Source: Stenopsyche tienmushanensis
Lineage: Eukaryota; Arthropoda; Insecta; Trichoptera; Stenopsychidae
DNA: 64,000 nt
NCBI GenBank assembly: GCA_008973525.1
Contig: WACJ01000502.1
Location: 2,356,001 to 2,420,000, forward strand
Direction of reading: 5' to 3'
A program made the translations under genes and the position numbers. Of the stretch, positions 32,715 through 45,900 are shown piece by piece. The notes beneath the pieces were generated by a model. That model saw only the letters and a program-made list of their open reading frames with translations. It made no database searches and was not told the DNA's origin. Position 1 is the first letter of the stretch, and each line of letters begins with the position of its first letter.

Positions 32715-32762
32715 ACGTATTGCGTTTCTTTTCAAAATTATTTGAAAAGAAACGCAGTACGT
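32715..32762. repeat. 48-bp near-perfect hairpin (22-bp arms, 4-base loop)
   Basis: ACGTATTGCGTTTCTTTTCAAA, ATTA, then the reverse complement with one change (G:T pair in RNA). It abuts the Helitron-like element to its right. Confidence 0.85.
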
Positions 32763-33180
32763 GATTTATTGCTTCAAGTCACGTGTAGCGCGAGCCGAAG
32801 AGCTGGGATCCAAAAGCATATGCACACACGCTCTCGTCTCTTTTTCGAGAGATTTTCTCTTCCCGTTTCCGTAGCCCAAACTTCATTTCACCAGACCAAT
32901 ATGCGCCAACATGGTGCATGCATACAATATTTTTACTAACTATGTACCTATGTTATTCCCTCAAGTGTAAACAGTAAGTTGACAAAGTTTTATCGCAATC
33001 GGATGAACGGTATGAAATCGCATTAAATACGGACAAACAAATATTGATTTTCATCTATTAGACTATGCCTATGTTATTTGCGTAATCCTTAGCAATATGT
33101 GGACGAAGTTTTATTGCAATCTGATGAAATGTATGGCAGCGCATTACATACGATTCATTTTTATATATAAAAGAAAAAGA
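32758..33180 (-). mobile_element. Helitron-like element with tandem internal units
   Basis: The minus strand starts near 33175 with TTTATATATAAAAATGAATC and contains two direct units of about 110-125 bases (each with CCGATTGCGATAAAACTT-like and ATGCGCTGCCATAC-like blocks), then TTGGCGCATATTGGTCTGG. The left end has GGCTCGCGCTACACGTGACT, also present at 33755-33800. Confidence 0.55.
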
Positions 33181-33189
33181 TTATCAAAA

Positions 33190-33284
33190 GTTCTCTTACG
33201 TACACAACGATATATCGTCGTTGGCACTTTTCGCAAATGTTAACACTTTGATATACCGGTGTCCGGCACTGAGAGGGTTAATAT
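33190..33284 (-). mobile_element. TTAA-CCCTCTCAGTG element end
   Basis: Inverted counterpart of 24377-24475; shared blocks GCGAAAAGTGCCAACG and CGATATATCG. Confidence 0.5.
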
Positions 33285-33564
33285 TTCATTGAAATGAATC
33301 AACTTTCATTAAATTTTCTCAACGTGGCATTTTATCCAGGACTTTGAACCGAAACTGAACCGAAAACTGAAAAATAACCAATTAAATTGTTATTTTGTCT
33401 GAATTGAACCGATTCTTATGCAAAATTTAATCCTGTTAAATTCAGATAATATTGATATTAATCCTCTCAGATTTCAATTTATTTCCTAGTGCTATGTAAT
33501 TCTAATCTGAGACTCCCAAACTCCCATCCAATAGTATCCTTTCGTTTAATAAATTATATGTTTA

Positions 33565-33746
33565 CAATGGTGTATTTAGCACTTGGGAGGTATTTGGCGC
33601 ATTTTAAGTTAGGAAGCCCCCTAATGATCTGGCTTTTCATTTGAAGATTGGTATTTCAACGACGATTCTACATACCAAAAGTCAAAATTGTTTGAGTCTC
33701 CCTGAATTTTTGAAGCCCGAAATGCGTACAGGTAAATACGCCATTG
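33565..33746. mobile_element. 182-bp MITE with CAATGG ends
   Basis: The left end CAATGGTGTATTTA is mirrored by TAAATACGCCATTG. Both sides are flanked by TA. The interior resembles the GAGGCC-rich hAT MITE family in places (GTCTCCCTGAATTTTTGA). Confidence 0.6.
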
Positions 33747-33749
33747 TAT

Positions 33750-33850
33750 AACGTGGTTTATTGCTTCAAGCCACGTGTAGCACGGGCTAAAGACGCGGGA
33801 ACCGCCTGTCTCTCTACGAAAACCGGAAAAACCGTTATTTTTTCGGAACA
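33750..33850. repeat. Helitron-like fragment
   Basis: GTTTATTGCTTCAAGCCACG and following bases match 32758-32810; it directly follows the CAATGG MITE. Confidence 0.5.
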
Positions 33851-35660
33851 AAAACCGTAACCGAACTAATATGACTGTATGAAATTAAAAAAATCACAAT
33901 TCGTAATCCTTATTTCATGAATACACCAAATCAATCAAAAAATATTCGGATTATTACAAATGGGATTTTCTTACAACAGAAATATTACCCTTTATATATA
34001 TGTAAAATGTATTTTCTATGATGTTATAGATAGTATAAAACCCCGATAAAACATATTCCAATTTAAAAAGTGTACATATTTTTATATTTTCATAGATAAT
34101 GTCGTTTTTTATTACATAAAGTGTTATGAAATACGACGCATCGGATCTAATGGGGTTCGATAATTTTTATTATACGAAGAAAAAAAACACATAAAAAGCA
34201 CATATTCGTTTCGGCATTTTCCATCTGCCTCTTATTCTACGTCGAGTTTATGATCTTCGATGGGAAAATACTTATAAAATACTAATACTAAAAGTATGCG
34301 AGCATGAAAACACAAAAAATATATTATCTCACTTTGATGGTCTGCTCCGTCGATAAAGTCGCTGTTATATAGATCGACTTTTATGGTTGTTCACATCTGA
34401 TGATAACACTCGAGTCTCTGAGAACTTTTCTGACGAAACAATAATTTCCTATTTCCGAGGAAAAGCCGAAGAAGCAGTTGCTTCACGAATGAATGTCGCA
34501 ATACTGAAGCTTCTCTTTATTGTGGCTACGGTGCACAAAGTACATGCGCACGAGATCACTCGATGAATTAGAACTTAGATGCATTGTAAAGAAGGATTTA
34601 TTTGTCTCATTTCCACGACGATCAAGATTTATGAAGACTATAATTCTACCAGTGGTAAAAACTTCAAATGTGTTTAAGAAAACTAGTCCAAACGCTTAAT
34701 GAGGGACGCAAATCAAACGAGTGGCGTCTTTAAGTTGATCGTTGAATCATATGTTCGTATATCAAACAAGTCTGAATTATTTTATTATACACTCATATAT
34801 TTTATAAACAATCAGAATTATTCATATTTCCCATAAATCTTCTCGATCCAGGATTAATCGATTTTTTTTTGTTCTGAAAAATTAAATACTGAGATGGTTA
34901 ATAGCGCAGTATCACCAATTTCGCAAATCACTCATAGATCCTATCTTAAATTCATATTTAAATCATCCTATCCTAATTTAAAACCATATGGGGAAACCAT
35001 CTAAAAGAAACTTGTGTGGAGTTTGACTTTATTCCAATAGCAGATATGGCGTCTTAAGAAGATGATATCTTATAAACCCGTCATCGGTTTTTATCATCAC
35101 GTCAGCAAACTCGGATCATGAGTAAGACGATTATCAATAATTATATTGTGGGCTGTAAAACATTCAGAGGGCAAAAATTGTCTCATTTGAACGCGATGAA
35201 AGAAAGTACAAGCCAAATTTCAGCAAGAACTGTGAGAAAAATTTTACAATGAAGCCTGTCTGAAAGATTGTAAATATAAGAACATGCTATGTCTTTCTGA
35301 AAAGGACAACAAAAAAATATTACTATAAATTTATTAGGTCGTGATCGATCGTGCGATCCGTAGACGGATGGTCCCAACCCACGAGTCGGCTGCGATGAAC
35401 GACGGAACACGTTTATGATTTAATTCCCTCGGCAGGCAAGCTAGCATGCATAATGCAGAGCAGGCGGCTGTTGATCCGTTCAAGGGTAGACGCTTTGTCA
35501 GAGCATCTTCTTGAACTTAAAGTTAGTTGTCTTCTCGATGATCCTCCCCCATCGGGGTCCAGAAGCGATGAGAAGAGCTGATCGTCCGAGAAAAATTCTT
35601 TTCCGTCGAGATCTACTCGACAACTCTCTCGTGCTCGGCGCCTTTTCTATCCAATATACC
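33851..35660. other. Gene-poor stretch; one candidate secretory leader at 34489
   Basis: No confirmed gene. 34489-34566 encodes a 25-codon frame that looks like a signal peptide (see findings). The rest has no recognisable coding or transposon signature. Confidence 0.35.
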
Positions 35661-35665
35661 AAGAG

Positions 35666-35958
35666 CTGGCAGCATAAACTGAAAGTCATCCAATATATGA
35701 ATAATTTAGTAGTTGTGTTCTGGCGTGTTTCCGGATTATCATTATGACAGTCTGATTAGCATTTTCTGGTTAGCTTCAGCAAGCTTGAACTAGTCTTGTA
35801 CTATCTTAATGAGCTGATAATAGTCTGGCAACCCTCTTCCCTCCCAAGCCCAATGGCACTCAGTCGCCAGACTGTCATAATAATAGTCCAGAAACACGCC
35901 ATGACATAACTATTAAATTATTCACATGAGTTAGATGATTTCCAATTTATGCTGCCAG
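35666..35958. repeat. Foldback element, about 90-bp inverted arms
   Basis: 35666-35754 and 35868-35958 are inverted copies with about 80-85% identity by eye, separated by 113 bases. The arms begin CTGGCAGCATAAA and end ATTATGACAGTCTG. Confidence 0.75.
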
Positions 35959-36413
35959 TTCTCAGTCTATTAAGCTTCACTACTTAATTCGCTATCATTC
36001 GAGTATCACTATTTTGCAGAAATCTCTTCTTCAAAATAGAAAATTAGAAATTGATAGGCTTGCAATTTTCCTAGGATTTCCTTCCACGTTAAACTTTCTT
36101 CTAGTTTATTGTATAAAAAGTACTTCAGCTATGTTTTAATTTTCGATTTTAGTTGTTTTATTTTTTCCTCATCAAAAATAACTTCTTTGATTAAAAAAAT
36201 CAGTCATTTTTCTTGCAGTTTTTATTTGAGCATATCTATTGTCGACAATATGCTTCTACAGTTATCATTTTATCCAGTTTAAGAAGTTCATAAACAATAA
36301 CTTCAGTCATATTTCACCAAACATACAAAAGAACCTTCCGTAACATCAATCCAGACATGAACGTTGGAACATGTTTCTAAGAAAGCCTTTGATTCTTATA
36401 AAGTCAATTCTTC

Positions 36414-36562
36414 TATAGCGTCGAGATAGGGACCACGCTATAAAAATATAGCGTTTAGTTTGTTAACAAGTGCAAATGACTAGCACGCGTAATTTACCTT
36501 ACGTATTTTATTCGTTGCTTGCGTAAAATACGCTTCAAACGAAGTGAACGCTATAGGAGGGT
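36414..36562. mobile_element. Short CTATAG-ended repeat, full copy
   Basis: Runs from CTATAGCGTCGAGATAGGGA to GAACGCTATAGGAGGGTTG. The terminal CTATAGCG/CGCTATAG words are inverted. A remnant lies at 8637-8690. Confidence 0.5.
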
Positions 36563-36616
36563 TGACTGTGTTATCATATATGATCAATTTATTATCCCCA
36601 GTGATAATTTTCAGGA

Positions 36617-36720
36617 ATAGTGGCGGATTTACCTAAAGACGCTCGCCTCGGACCTTCCTTCAATTAAAAAACTAGGCTACATACCGCGTAATAGGGAAAT
36701 CGTAATAGGAAACCTGAAAA
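36617..36720. repeat. Half copy of the CAGTGGCGGATTT MITE
   Basis: TAGTGGCGGATTTACC is one end of the hAT MITE family; the interior shares AATCGTAATAGGAAACC with 25500-25560. Confidence 0.5.
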
Positions 36721-36724
36721 AAAT

Positions 36725-37020
36725 TAAAACTGAAATCTGTTTATCGTTAGGACCGATCCAGAAATTTCCTTGATGATGTTTGTGATCTTAATCGCGTTCG
36801 ATCAAGAAAAATCAGCATACAATGTCGAATATGTTCTTTATTGGTTTGGGGATTTTTGCCCTTGATGATGAAAGAAGATTCATGATACAATAATTAAAGC
36901 TGATGAATCATACAACAAGATAAAAAAATTACAGAGATGTTTCCTTTGTCGTATCTGGACACAAACTGAGCTCAAATGAGAGCCTGCGAAATTAATGGAT
37001 TTCTTTCGGGGGGACCTAAT
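36725..37020 (+). repeat. Dispersed repeat W, long copy
   Basis: Matches 43915-44105 in blocks at both ends (ATCTGTTTATCGTTAGGAC; CAGCATACAATGTCGAATAT; AATGGATTTCTTTCG). A middle segment of about 120 bases is absent from the other copy. Confidence 0.6.
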
Positions 37021-37338
37021 ATATACTGAATAAAATGAAGCGTAATATCCAATATTACTCAATAGTTTGAATCATGACTTGAATAGATTATTTTATATTA
37101 TAGCCTTTTAATGACCACTAGCTGCTCTAATGTATTAATTAAATCAACCCTCAATCAAACAAAATTGGGTTTTTTGAACAAAATTCTAAACAAATACCAC
37201 AAACATGTAATTAAAAATCGACTTCTTACTTTAATTTGTAGATAATAAGCTAATTTTGGTTTTGGTCAGTATTTATACAATGTAAATCAGGAAAGTTACA
37301 ATCTATCACGCTTTTAACGCTGGGGAGATCAATACATA

Positions 37339-37465
37339 ATGGCATTAAATTAAAATCTACAATGCTGCTTTTTTATCTACAAGTAGTTTATGTTAATTAT
37401 TGTTAAATAAATGTCGTTTACTTTCGATACAAGGTGGTTAAGGCTTCGGTAGACGTGGCTAAATA
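37339..37465 (+). repeat. Dispersed repeat, copy 2 (pair with 10993-11120)
   Basis: Same orientation as copy 1; conserved CTTTCGATACAAGGTGG and AGACGTGGCTAA. Confidence 0.6.
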
Positions 37466-39960
37466 ATATTTATTTACAGGGCTTTTAAAAATTTTCAAAA
37501 AAGTTATAAATATCGGCAACAACATCATCGTAGTAGATTGCCATTTTGCTTATTTACAATATCAAAATAACAAAATGAAAAAGAATCTGCTTTCTAGGAA
37601 TAATTACTTAAATAATGTTGATGCCGCCCCGTACTATGAAAAAATTATGACCACTATAATTTTATTGCACGGCTTTTATCATTAGATATATGCTATATTT
37701 TTAAAGGCATTTAAATATCAAACAAAGCATAGTTTATGATAAGTGTACGTCTTTTTATTATCTTGAAAAACTAACAAACTATCGCAAAATTGTAAAATAT
37801 TTGATTTACAATTTCAATTGAGTAGATTTCCTATAATTTATTATACTAATTTTTTCAATAATTGGATCCAATACTAAATTAGAACTAATTAAACGTTCAT
37901 AAATTATCTTTATTTATGTAGTATAATTGGACTGTTTTATATCTAATGTACATATATACAAAATCTTATAATCCCGAGCAATAATTTTGCTTCGTATCCA
38001 CTAAACTAAGTACATCATAATAGAATACCGTTTGAAGAAATTTAAAAAAGTCATCAAACAATTCTTATTTGCACTGGTGCAATCTTGATCCTCGTCTATT
38101 TGCCTTTTATAAATTGTTCAAATAAAACTAAGAAGTTTAAAATAATTATTTCAGGTAAATATTTACAACGGAATCATGCAAAATGATGAATGAAATATAT
38201 ATGAACGCTATATCTGTCTTAATCTTATAAGATGCAATGAAGCCACTAAATTTATTGCTCATTATTGAACAAAATTTATCTGGAATCATAAAGCATAATA
38301 TTTCACGGAAAGAGAATGCTTTTTGTAATGTTGTTCATTTCGGTATTCTTTAATCTCATTGAGTATTTAACGCTTAATTTTGTATTAGCAAAGATGAAAT
38401 ATTAGCACAGTATATTCTAAAAAAAGTCTATTTATTATTGACTAAATCGATTTTTCATGTTTCAGTTTTAAAGTTTTAACCGAGATGAGTACCGATTTAT
38501 ATCATGAAATGTTAAATATGAATAATAATAAAATAATACACTATTTAAAGTCAAAGCATTTGACAGCTTTCAATCAAACGATGTTACATCAGACGTATAT
38601 ATTTCATAACTTACCGCCATCGTTCATGAAATGTAAATATATTTACTCAAATGGTGCAACATTAATACACATTTGTTACAGATTAATAAATACCGTTGTA
38701 TAAAAGGTTTAAAACATTCGTATGAAACATGTGCAAACAGTTGTGTTTGCTTCGGACTTGTAAGAATTTAGCCATTCATACGCGTGTAACTTGAATTAAG
38801 TTGCACGTGGATCGATATTAATATAATATAATCATCGATTATATTTGCAATATATTAATGCTTTGTATACGGTGTGTGTGTGTGAATAATTTATGAAATA
38901 TATAGTTTTATTGAATCCAATATTGCTTATAAGCGTAACGGTCATATCGGAACTCATGTTACAAGTTAGTATAAAAATTGTTACGTCTCAACGTTGCCCT
39001 TGATTATAAATAGTTTGCAATGCTTATATTGTATTGAATCGATTGTATAATGTAAAATTTTATTGTCTCACATATATTTTGCTATAAAAGATCTTTTGAA
39101 ATAAATTACAACATCTAAAATACAGTTGAAATACATATAAATACTCAATTTCTTACAACATATTTCATGCTTAATTTGGATAATTTTCAAGCATTTCTAT
39201 TGCAAATTTGAATTTAAATTACTGCAATATGCTCTTGAAATATGGACTCACATCCTGGTTATGAATAAATGTTTAACTATCAATATATTTCAATTGCTTC
39301 CATGAAAAAGATGCACAAGTATATAATAACAAAACATAAAATACAATCATAACATGGAAACTAAAGATGATAAGCTATAGATCAAAATACAAATGATTTT
39401 ATTAATAAACTAATAATAAAAAATGCATTTAAAATTTATAAACATTTATGATATTTGATATTAAAACATTATATGAATATGACTATATAACCTTATAATA
39501 AAAATTAAATTGTTTACCTATATTTTTTTATGAACCGCATTTTCCTAGTTTCTTGCCTTTCAAAAGGGAAGATCCTTGATTATGATTATTTCATGCGATG
39601 GCACTATTGATCACCACTATGAACAAATAAAATAGCAACTATCACCACAAAAGACTTACGCTTACGTATATATATCTAATATTTCATAATGTAAAAGGGT
39701 CCGGTATTTTTGTTGCGAACCGGTTTAAAAATATTTATTGCATAATTGTGAAATTAAATATAAATTCATCACATGTATATAATTTTGAAATATTTATATT
39801 TTTAATATAATTAATTTAAATCGATTTTGTTTTTTATTTATCAAATAATTTTTCGCCGTCTGAAATATATATTTGATGGTCGCTATTTTTGACGTTGGCT
39901 TTATGGCCAGATAAAAAGTTGTTATATCCAAACATCTGATTGTACGTAAACAAAGTGTTG
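37466..39960. other. AT-rich upstream region of the NUB1-like gene
   Basis: No coding exon or recognisable element. The proximal promoter of the gene starting at 39977 must lie in the last few hundred bases; no TATA box is evident there. Confidence 0.4.
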
Positions 39961-39976
39961 TTGGTCATCTTCAAAG

Positions 39977-42900
39977 ATGGACGAGCCGAATAGCCGGGAA
40001 GACTTGCGACTGCGTGTTCGAGCTCTTCTCTCCACCCGGCGACTGCGCCTATGGCTGCCGCCCTATCAAGGACCCGATGGGGCCGCCCAAATGAAGGTTA
40101 GACATCCTCATCCACATCATTTTATCATCGCAATATGCGCAAAACATTCAATTGAAATGATGTCATTTATCGTCTTCCATTACTTCGCATGATGAACGAT
40201 TTCAATTTCGATATGTGTATATTTAATTTGTTATATTTGCCGATTGGAATGAGTCAGCATTTAAGCACAAAGTGAGAAATACTCTTACACCATCTATATT
40301 TAGCACCAAATCTTTGAATATGAATCAGGCATTTAAATATACAGATAGCTGTGGATAGATGGAAATATATGTCCTCAGATCATAATTTGGAAATTTTAGA
40401 TTCCTCAGTATCATAATAATTTATATTCAAGTTCTCAATCTTTTTATTTTAGTGTTATTTAGCTTGATATAATTATTAAAACTAGTAAATCACTTAATCT
40501 CACATACAGGTAAACCCTGCTGATCTGGAGATAGTCTCGATAAATGGGAGATTGCGATCAGCAGGTAAATAGTAATTAATCATTCAGTTCCACGTTGCAA
40601 AAGCTAGTATTTCATGCTTGGCTCATCTATGTTTATTAAGTCATTTTTTTCGATAATTATCAAATAATCTGTTAAAAATATGCTTTGCTGTACTCGCTCA
40701 TAATCTTCATCGTTTTCTTCTAATAACTCCAAGCATTGATTATGAGAAGACACCTTTTCAATGATCTTGACAGTTAACTTTCACGCAGGAAAAACTTAAA
40801 CGTCATTTTCTTTAGACGGGGAATGATACTTCAATGTAGGTTGTTCAAGAGTTTGCAGTATGATTTAAGCAATGTTTGAGCATGATCTACATCGGCAGTT
40901 CTTAAACCGGAGTCTGCGAAAATATTAAAAAAAACATTTTTCTATACTTGAACAAGATATTTTTTCTGAAATTATATATAGGAAACATTGTAAGAAGATC
41001 TATTTTGATCAATATTTGACCCAAAAAATTTGTTCAAAAGGGGGTCACTTGCCATTGACACTTGACAGAAGTATTCACTCCACACATTAACATGAATACT
41101 TCAGAATGCGAAGATGAGATTCACTGGCCCCCAAATACAAAAAAAAACCAACTATTTGCATCAAAAAATTCACAAGGCGAGAAGTCAGATCAGTCATAGC
41201 AATGGTTGATATAAAAAAATTGTCTGGCTACGGTCTCATTACGAGAAGAATGGTAAAGGAACTTTTTACCAAAGGATTTAAGTTCTTGGTACAAACATTC
41301 AATGCAGTACTAAAAATGAACTATTTTCCCCCGCAATGGAAAGTGGCTAAGATTATTCTAATCCCCAAGCACGGCAAGGATATACATGATGCCAAATCAT
41401 ACAGATCCATCCCAATCATTTCCAAATTTTTTGAAAAACTACTACTGAAGAGACTTGACTGAGAGCAACAACCTTGAGAAAATTGAAAAAAACAACCTAA
41501 TACCTAATCACCAATTTGGATTCCGTCAACAACATACGACTGTAGAACAAATACACAGGATCTTTAATAGAATCCACAAGGACTAAGAAGATAGAAAATA
41601 TTACTCAGCAGCATTCCTGGATGTAACTCAGGCTTTTGACAAAGTGTGGCATCCGGGCTTGCTACATAGAATTGGAAAACAACTGCCCGCGAATTACTTC
41701 TTCATACTCAAATCATACCTGACAAATAGAACATTCTACATCAAATACGAAGATGAAGCCACCACACTCCATGATATAAAATCCAGCGTCCCTCAAGGCA
41801 GCGTACTTGGTCCAGTTCCATACTTTCTGCTGGAAGCCAACATTGCGATAACAATCACCACAACAACTGCCTCCTTCACCGATGACACAGCTCTTCTAAC
41901 CACGCATAACGACTCCACAACAGCATCTCAACATACAAAAATGGCTCAAGAAGTGCCACATGTAGCAAACATAGTAAAATATCTCGGTTTGTTTGTACTT
42001 GGACAGACGCTTAACTTGGAAAACGCACATAACTTAGAAAAGAAAACGACTCGAAATTAAAATGAGAATGTTATACTGGCTGATGGGCTGAAAATCGGAA
42101 CTGTCCCTAGAAAATAAAACACTTTTATAGAGAAGCACACTAAAACCTATTTGGACATACAGAATACAGCTCTGGGTTACCGCATCGAACGCTTTCAGTC
42201 CAAAGTGGTGCGTACTATAGGCAATGCTCCATGGTACGTCACAAACAAAGTCATACACAGAGAACTAGTGAAATAGGAGATTGAATGCTATAGTTAAAAA
42301 TATAAACAAAGGCTAAACACACACCCCAACCACCTGGTTGAAGAGCTAACCAACCAAACCTCCGGGACGCATAAGCTGAAAAGATATATGGTCCATGACC
42401 TAGAAAAAAACAAATTGTGTGTGAGATATGTAATATAACATCATTAAAATGTCTGCCGCAGCTTTGTTTGGAGACACGTATTTGGGGATCCAATTTTCGA
42501 TGACTGGCTAAATTTGCTGAATGGCGTTCGTTATGTTGACTTTGAGAGCATCAATTGTTTTTGGTTTATACGCCCTGCGATTTAAGATAGCCACAAAGGA
42601 AGAAAGCTACATGCCCTCAAATCACTTGGACAGAATGTTTATCGTAGGATGCGCTATGTGGCACGTATCCATTGGAACCACATGTCGCAGTATCCATATC
42701 ATTCAGTTTAGACCACAAGAAGTTGCTGAAGTATCTCATGTGAATTGGTACCGTCCCAAATCTGATAATTTTGCTTGTATGCACATCTATTTATTAAAAA
42801 AATGGGCCTCGTCCCTATTGAAAGACCTTTTATAATTATTTAACAATTCTAATTTCTATAAATAACCATGAATTCATTCCATATTTGTATAATCACTGTG

Positions 42901-45900
42901 GTTTACGCTTGCCATTGTATTATATGTTTTAATGCAATCTCTATTTTATTGTAATACATATTTTTCACATTCTTATGGCATTATTTTCTCAAAAATAGAT
43001 ACTAGCCGAAAGTTTTTCAGAACAATTGAATCTGAACACGGATGAAGTCCTCGAAGCCTTGGAGGACTTGAAGAACCATTCGGCTGAAAGAGCAAAAGCA
43101 AATGACCATTTCAAAGACACAGGAATTGCTACTCTCAGAATAACGACCACAGTGGCCGTGAAAGGATCTAAAAATTTTCTAATAAATCTAAAACTCGATT
43201 CGATGGGATGCAGGCTGTTAGAGCGAATCGCCGAAGAACTATCAATCGAAGCAATCAGGTTAGTCATTCTCAAAGGAGCTATGTGATTGTAATGCATCAG
43301 TTGTATAAATTTAAATTGTATTTTTTCTGTTACTAGGATAAAGCTCATTCATAGAGGTCAAGTTGTTAAATATGATCTGTCTTTGGCTGCACAAAATATT
43401 AATAACAGTGCCCAAATTTTGGCCATAATCTTATCAGGTTGGTTAATAATTATGAGAAAACAATATTAATTATAATGTGGTTTCCTAGTGTTTTCACTTG
43501 TGCTGAAATATTAGGGTATCCCGAAATAAATCCTTTTTTTTTTAATATTTCTATTTAAACCTTATTGTTTGGTGGCTCCTATAGCCCTATAAGAGAGCCA
43601 CCGTAGTGCGTATTGTCAATTCCGTCTGTCCATCCAATTACTCAGCTGCGTGACATCGAAGCCCCATCGTATATAATTTCTTGAAGTTAGACATAACTTT
43701 CTTATCCATGGGCTGCAGGATAGGAGTTGTATTGGGTAGAAGATGGGTCATTATAAAACGATGCATTTTAAATGACCGTGTAAGGTTAATGTTGAAGATA
43801 AGAGTTTCTGTTTTGATTGACAAGGATCTGCTTTAATTCAAGCACGTCTTCATCAAAATTTGACGATCATCCTGATTTAGGAACATCCTGTAATTTTCTG
43901 TAATTACCATTTAAAGTGTCTAAACCAAAATTGACATCTGTTTATTGTTAGGACTGGTCCATAAATTGATGATGTTTGTAGTTGTGTGTAATCGCATTCA
44001 AGTCCTGATCAAGGAAAGTCAGCATACAATGTTGAATATGTTTGTTCTCTGGCGACACGATCTGAACTCAAACGAGAGCGTGCAAAAATGGATTTCTTTC
44101 GATTGGATTTAATACAATTGCGAAATATTTATTTGATTGTTTATTAAATTATATTGTGATTATGTTCAGCCACTCCTGAAAATTTGAAAAAAAACGCAGA
44201 CATGTATATTTTGATGAGTTTGACGAGGAGCGATGCTGAATTATTATCTCAAGACGATTTAGGAGAATCGTTCATGCAGGTTGCTATCATTATTTATTAA
44301 AATATCAATTAATACCATTTTAAACTATTAATCATAGTTAAATTTATAAAGCTCGAAGATCAATCCGGAAACCCTCTCTATCTACCGAAAAATGAAAAAA
44401 GGGCATTGATGGTCGCTATGGCGTTGCACGAAAGAGGTCGGACTGCCATGAAAGAAGCAAATTATTCCTTAGCGTTAATTTTTCTACTCGAGGCTGACAA
44501 GCACTTTAGGTTTTTATTATATTTCTATAATATTTTTATTAATAATAACGTTATTTTTATTAAAAATTTAATATCGTGTATTGACATTTTTATTTAACAG
44601 CGAGTGCAATGCTGAAATTTTGAAAACTGTTGACAACTATGCTCTTTTAAACTTGGATATCGCTTGGTGCTATCTTCGTTTGCAAAGCATAACGCATATA
44701 CCAGACGCTGAAGCAAGATTGACTATCTGCGAAAAAAAGTTTCATACTAGCTATGGAAATAATCTGGAAAGACTCATTGCTCTCAAAGGATCTAGTGGTA
44801 CAAATTCTGTTATATTTAATTGTAAAATCTTGTATTAATTTATTATATTTTGTAATAATGTATATTATTAATTATTTAGGCAATGAAAAGGCGCTCTTTA
44901 CGCGCTTGCATTTACTTCAAGGCGTTGTTTTTTATCATTTAAACAAACGCGCAGAAGCCAAAAATATTCTGAAAAAAGCAGAGCAAGAATTAAATTTCCT
45001 GAAACCTGATGAAAATTCTATCTGTACGTTGGTCGAAATGGGTTACACGTTAACCGAAGCAAGATTTGGACTTCGGGCTAGCAATGGAGTTGTACCAGCA
45101 GCTATAGAATTTATAAAAAAATCCAGAAAAGAAAAAGAGGAACGAAATAAGAAAGCCTTGGAGGAAGCGTCAGTACATTTCATCGAATAATTTTCATATT
45201 TCTAAAACATTTACGATAATATTTTTTTTATAATATTTTAGGGAAGGTCGTGCTTTGGGCTGGTGTGATGACAAAAAGCAGTTTGTTTCGATGAAATGTG
45301 TACAAATGCTCATCGATATGGGTTATTCTAAGAAGACGGCTGTTTTGGCTTTGAAAAAAAGCAATAATATTGTACCGACTGCAGTACAAATCATTCAGGA
45401 GATGCCTGATACAGTGAGGATACTTTTCAATTAAATCAATATATATATGGAAATGAATCATATTGTAACATGCAGGGCAGGGGTGGTGAGACCAGGTGCA
45501 GCTCTGTAACTGCACCAAATTAGCGGCCTCCGTTAGTCTGTTAACTAATGATTCGCATAGGAGTACAAAATAAATGTCTTTCCATGGCAAATACAATTGG
45601 TTGGATCCTAAGACTTAACTAAGATTAGTTCATTTATACTCAAGCTATCTTAATATTTTCCTGATTGTTCTCGAAGCTTCACATTCATTACAAAATCGCT
45701 CTTATCTTCAGGAATGTTATTAGCCTAAGCTTTGCATATTTATTGCGCTTTATTAAAGCCCTATTGTCCATTTTGTTTATAAGCTTGACTGGCGCTTATA
45801 TGACGCCTTGTGAAGAGGCGTCATCACCCAAGTTTCACCATTCCTATGCAAAATCTATTATCTAATTGAGAAGAAAATCAGAAAACTGACAGGCTTGCAC

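Noticed and set aside
38485..38703. 72-codon open frame upstream of NUB1
   Set aside because: AT-driven composition (N, I, H, Y rich), no homology and no transcript signals; unlikely to be coding.
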